NCBI RefSeq assembly: GCF_003999995.1
Contig: NZ_RJAD01000001.1
Coordinates: forward strand, 1,426,001-1,490,000
Length of the DNA: 64,000 nucleotides
Reading direction: 5' to 3'
Origin: Microbacterium sulfonylureivorans
GTDB lineage: Bacteria > Actinomycetota > Actinomycetes > Actinomycetales > Microbacteriaceae
Shown here: positions 63,805 through 64,000 of the stretch, in pieces
Layout of the letters: each line of letters opens with the position of its first letter
Numbering within the stretch: position 1 is the stretch's first letter
Program-made: the position numbers and the translations under genes
Notes under the pieces: model-generated
What the model saw: the letters and a program-made list of their open reading frames with translations, nothing else
Database searches by the model: none
Told to the model about the DNA's origin: nothing

Positions 63805-64000
63805 GCGCAGCGGAGTCGCTCTTCGACCCGGGAATCCAGCCCGAGCGCACCGAGCTCGCATGGCGACGCACGGCGCTCGCGATCGGCGTGGGGTCGCTGC
63901 TGACCATCCGGGTGCTCCCTGAGGTGATGGGATCGGCGCTGTGGATCCTGCCGGGCCTGCTCGGCACCGCCTTCGCCGTCTGGCTCTGGGTGCGCGCGCA
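63801..64000 (+). CDS. DUF202 membrane protein (partial, runs off window)
   Basis: The first 66 residues of a second DUF202 protein: FDPGIQPERTELAWRRTALAI is the family start, followed by the first membrane segments. It overlaps the previous DUF202 gene by 4 nt (ATGA), so the pair probably form a hetero-oligomer. The 3' end is outside the window. Confidence 0.82.
   Translation, partial: MSAAESLFDPGIQPERTELAWRRTALAIGVGSLLTIRVLPEVMGSALWILPGLLGTAFAVWLWVRA

Overview
The window is high-GC chromosomal DNA with dense genes, many GTG starts, many leaderless-type promoters and actinobacterial gene families: an E. coli-type ArgG, YtrA-like GntR regulators, a CebR-type cellobiose regulon and LPXTG surface proteins. 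Together these point to a Microbacteriaceae actinobacterium, most likely Microbacterium. This assignment is an inference from gene content; no rRNA or other species marker is present. I see no tRNA, rRNA, CRISPR array, insertion sequence or prophage.

Layout. 1-4.6 kb: a penicillin-acylase family hydrolase cut by the window edge, argG, and a DUF1254/DUF1214 protein. 4.7-11.8 kb: one 2351-residue sortase-anchored surface protein built of DUF11-like repeats and five isopeptide-type C-terminal domains. 11.8-16.8 kb: a Pr6Pr membrane protein, purA, a lactonase-like beta-propeller, an AI-2E family transporter and a chorismate mutase. 16.9-18.9 kb: a GntR(YtrA)-ABC ATPase-permease operon behind a palindromic operator. 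19.0-23.0 kb: a patatin/PlsC lipid pair, two tandem paralogous membrane-anchored proteins of unknown function, and a 45-residue membrane protein. 23.0-28.3 kb: purL, a fatty acid desaturase, a TerC family protein and a small membrane protein. 28.5-36.5 kb: a complete kdp potassium system (a 27-residue small ORF, kdpF, A, B, C, then D and E), flanked at both ends by arrays of 11-bp direct repeats. 36.6-38.4 kb: sufU-sufS. 38.6-44.9 kb: a secreted pectate lyase, an APC permease, a VanZ-RDD membrane protein and an M20 amidohydrolase. 45.1-51.6 kb: a GH13 alpha-glucosidase with its LacI regulator, apt, a Tat-exported sugar isomerase-like protein, a 2-hydroxyacid dehydrogenase and a DUF1761 protein. 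51.6-60.8 kb: purQS, then the cebEFG-bglC-cebR cello-oligosaccharide operon, a VOC protein and purC. 60.8-64 kb: a TfoX-N protein, a PadR-DHA2 efflux pair and tandem DUF202 proteins.

Themes. Plant-polymer use is prominent: pectate lyase, cellobiose uptake with GH1 hydrolysis, and alpha-glucoside hydrolysis, each with a LacI-type palindrome at its promoter. Five purine genes (purA, purL, purQ, purS, purC) are dispersed rather than clustered. At many genes a TANNNT hexamer lies 6-7 nt before the start codon, which indicates leaderless mRNAs and fixes several starts.

No defence or mobile system is evident. The least explained items are the matched 11-bp repeat arrays at both ends of kdp, a 16-bp hairpin between kdpC and kdpD, two long intergenic palindromic elements (44.94-45.14 kb and 58.79-58.87 kb), the 22-bp hairpin between cebE and cebF, and the duplicated membrane-anchored protein pair.
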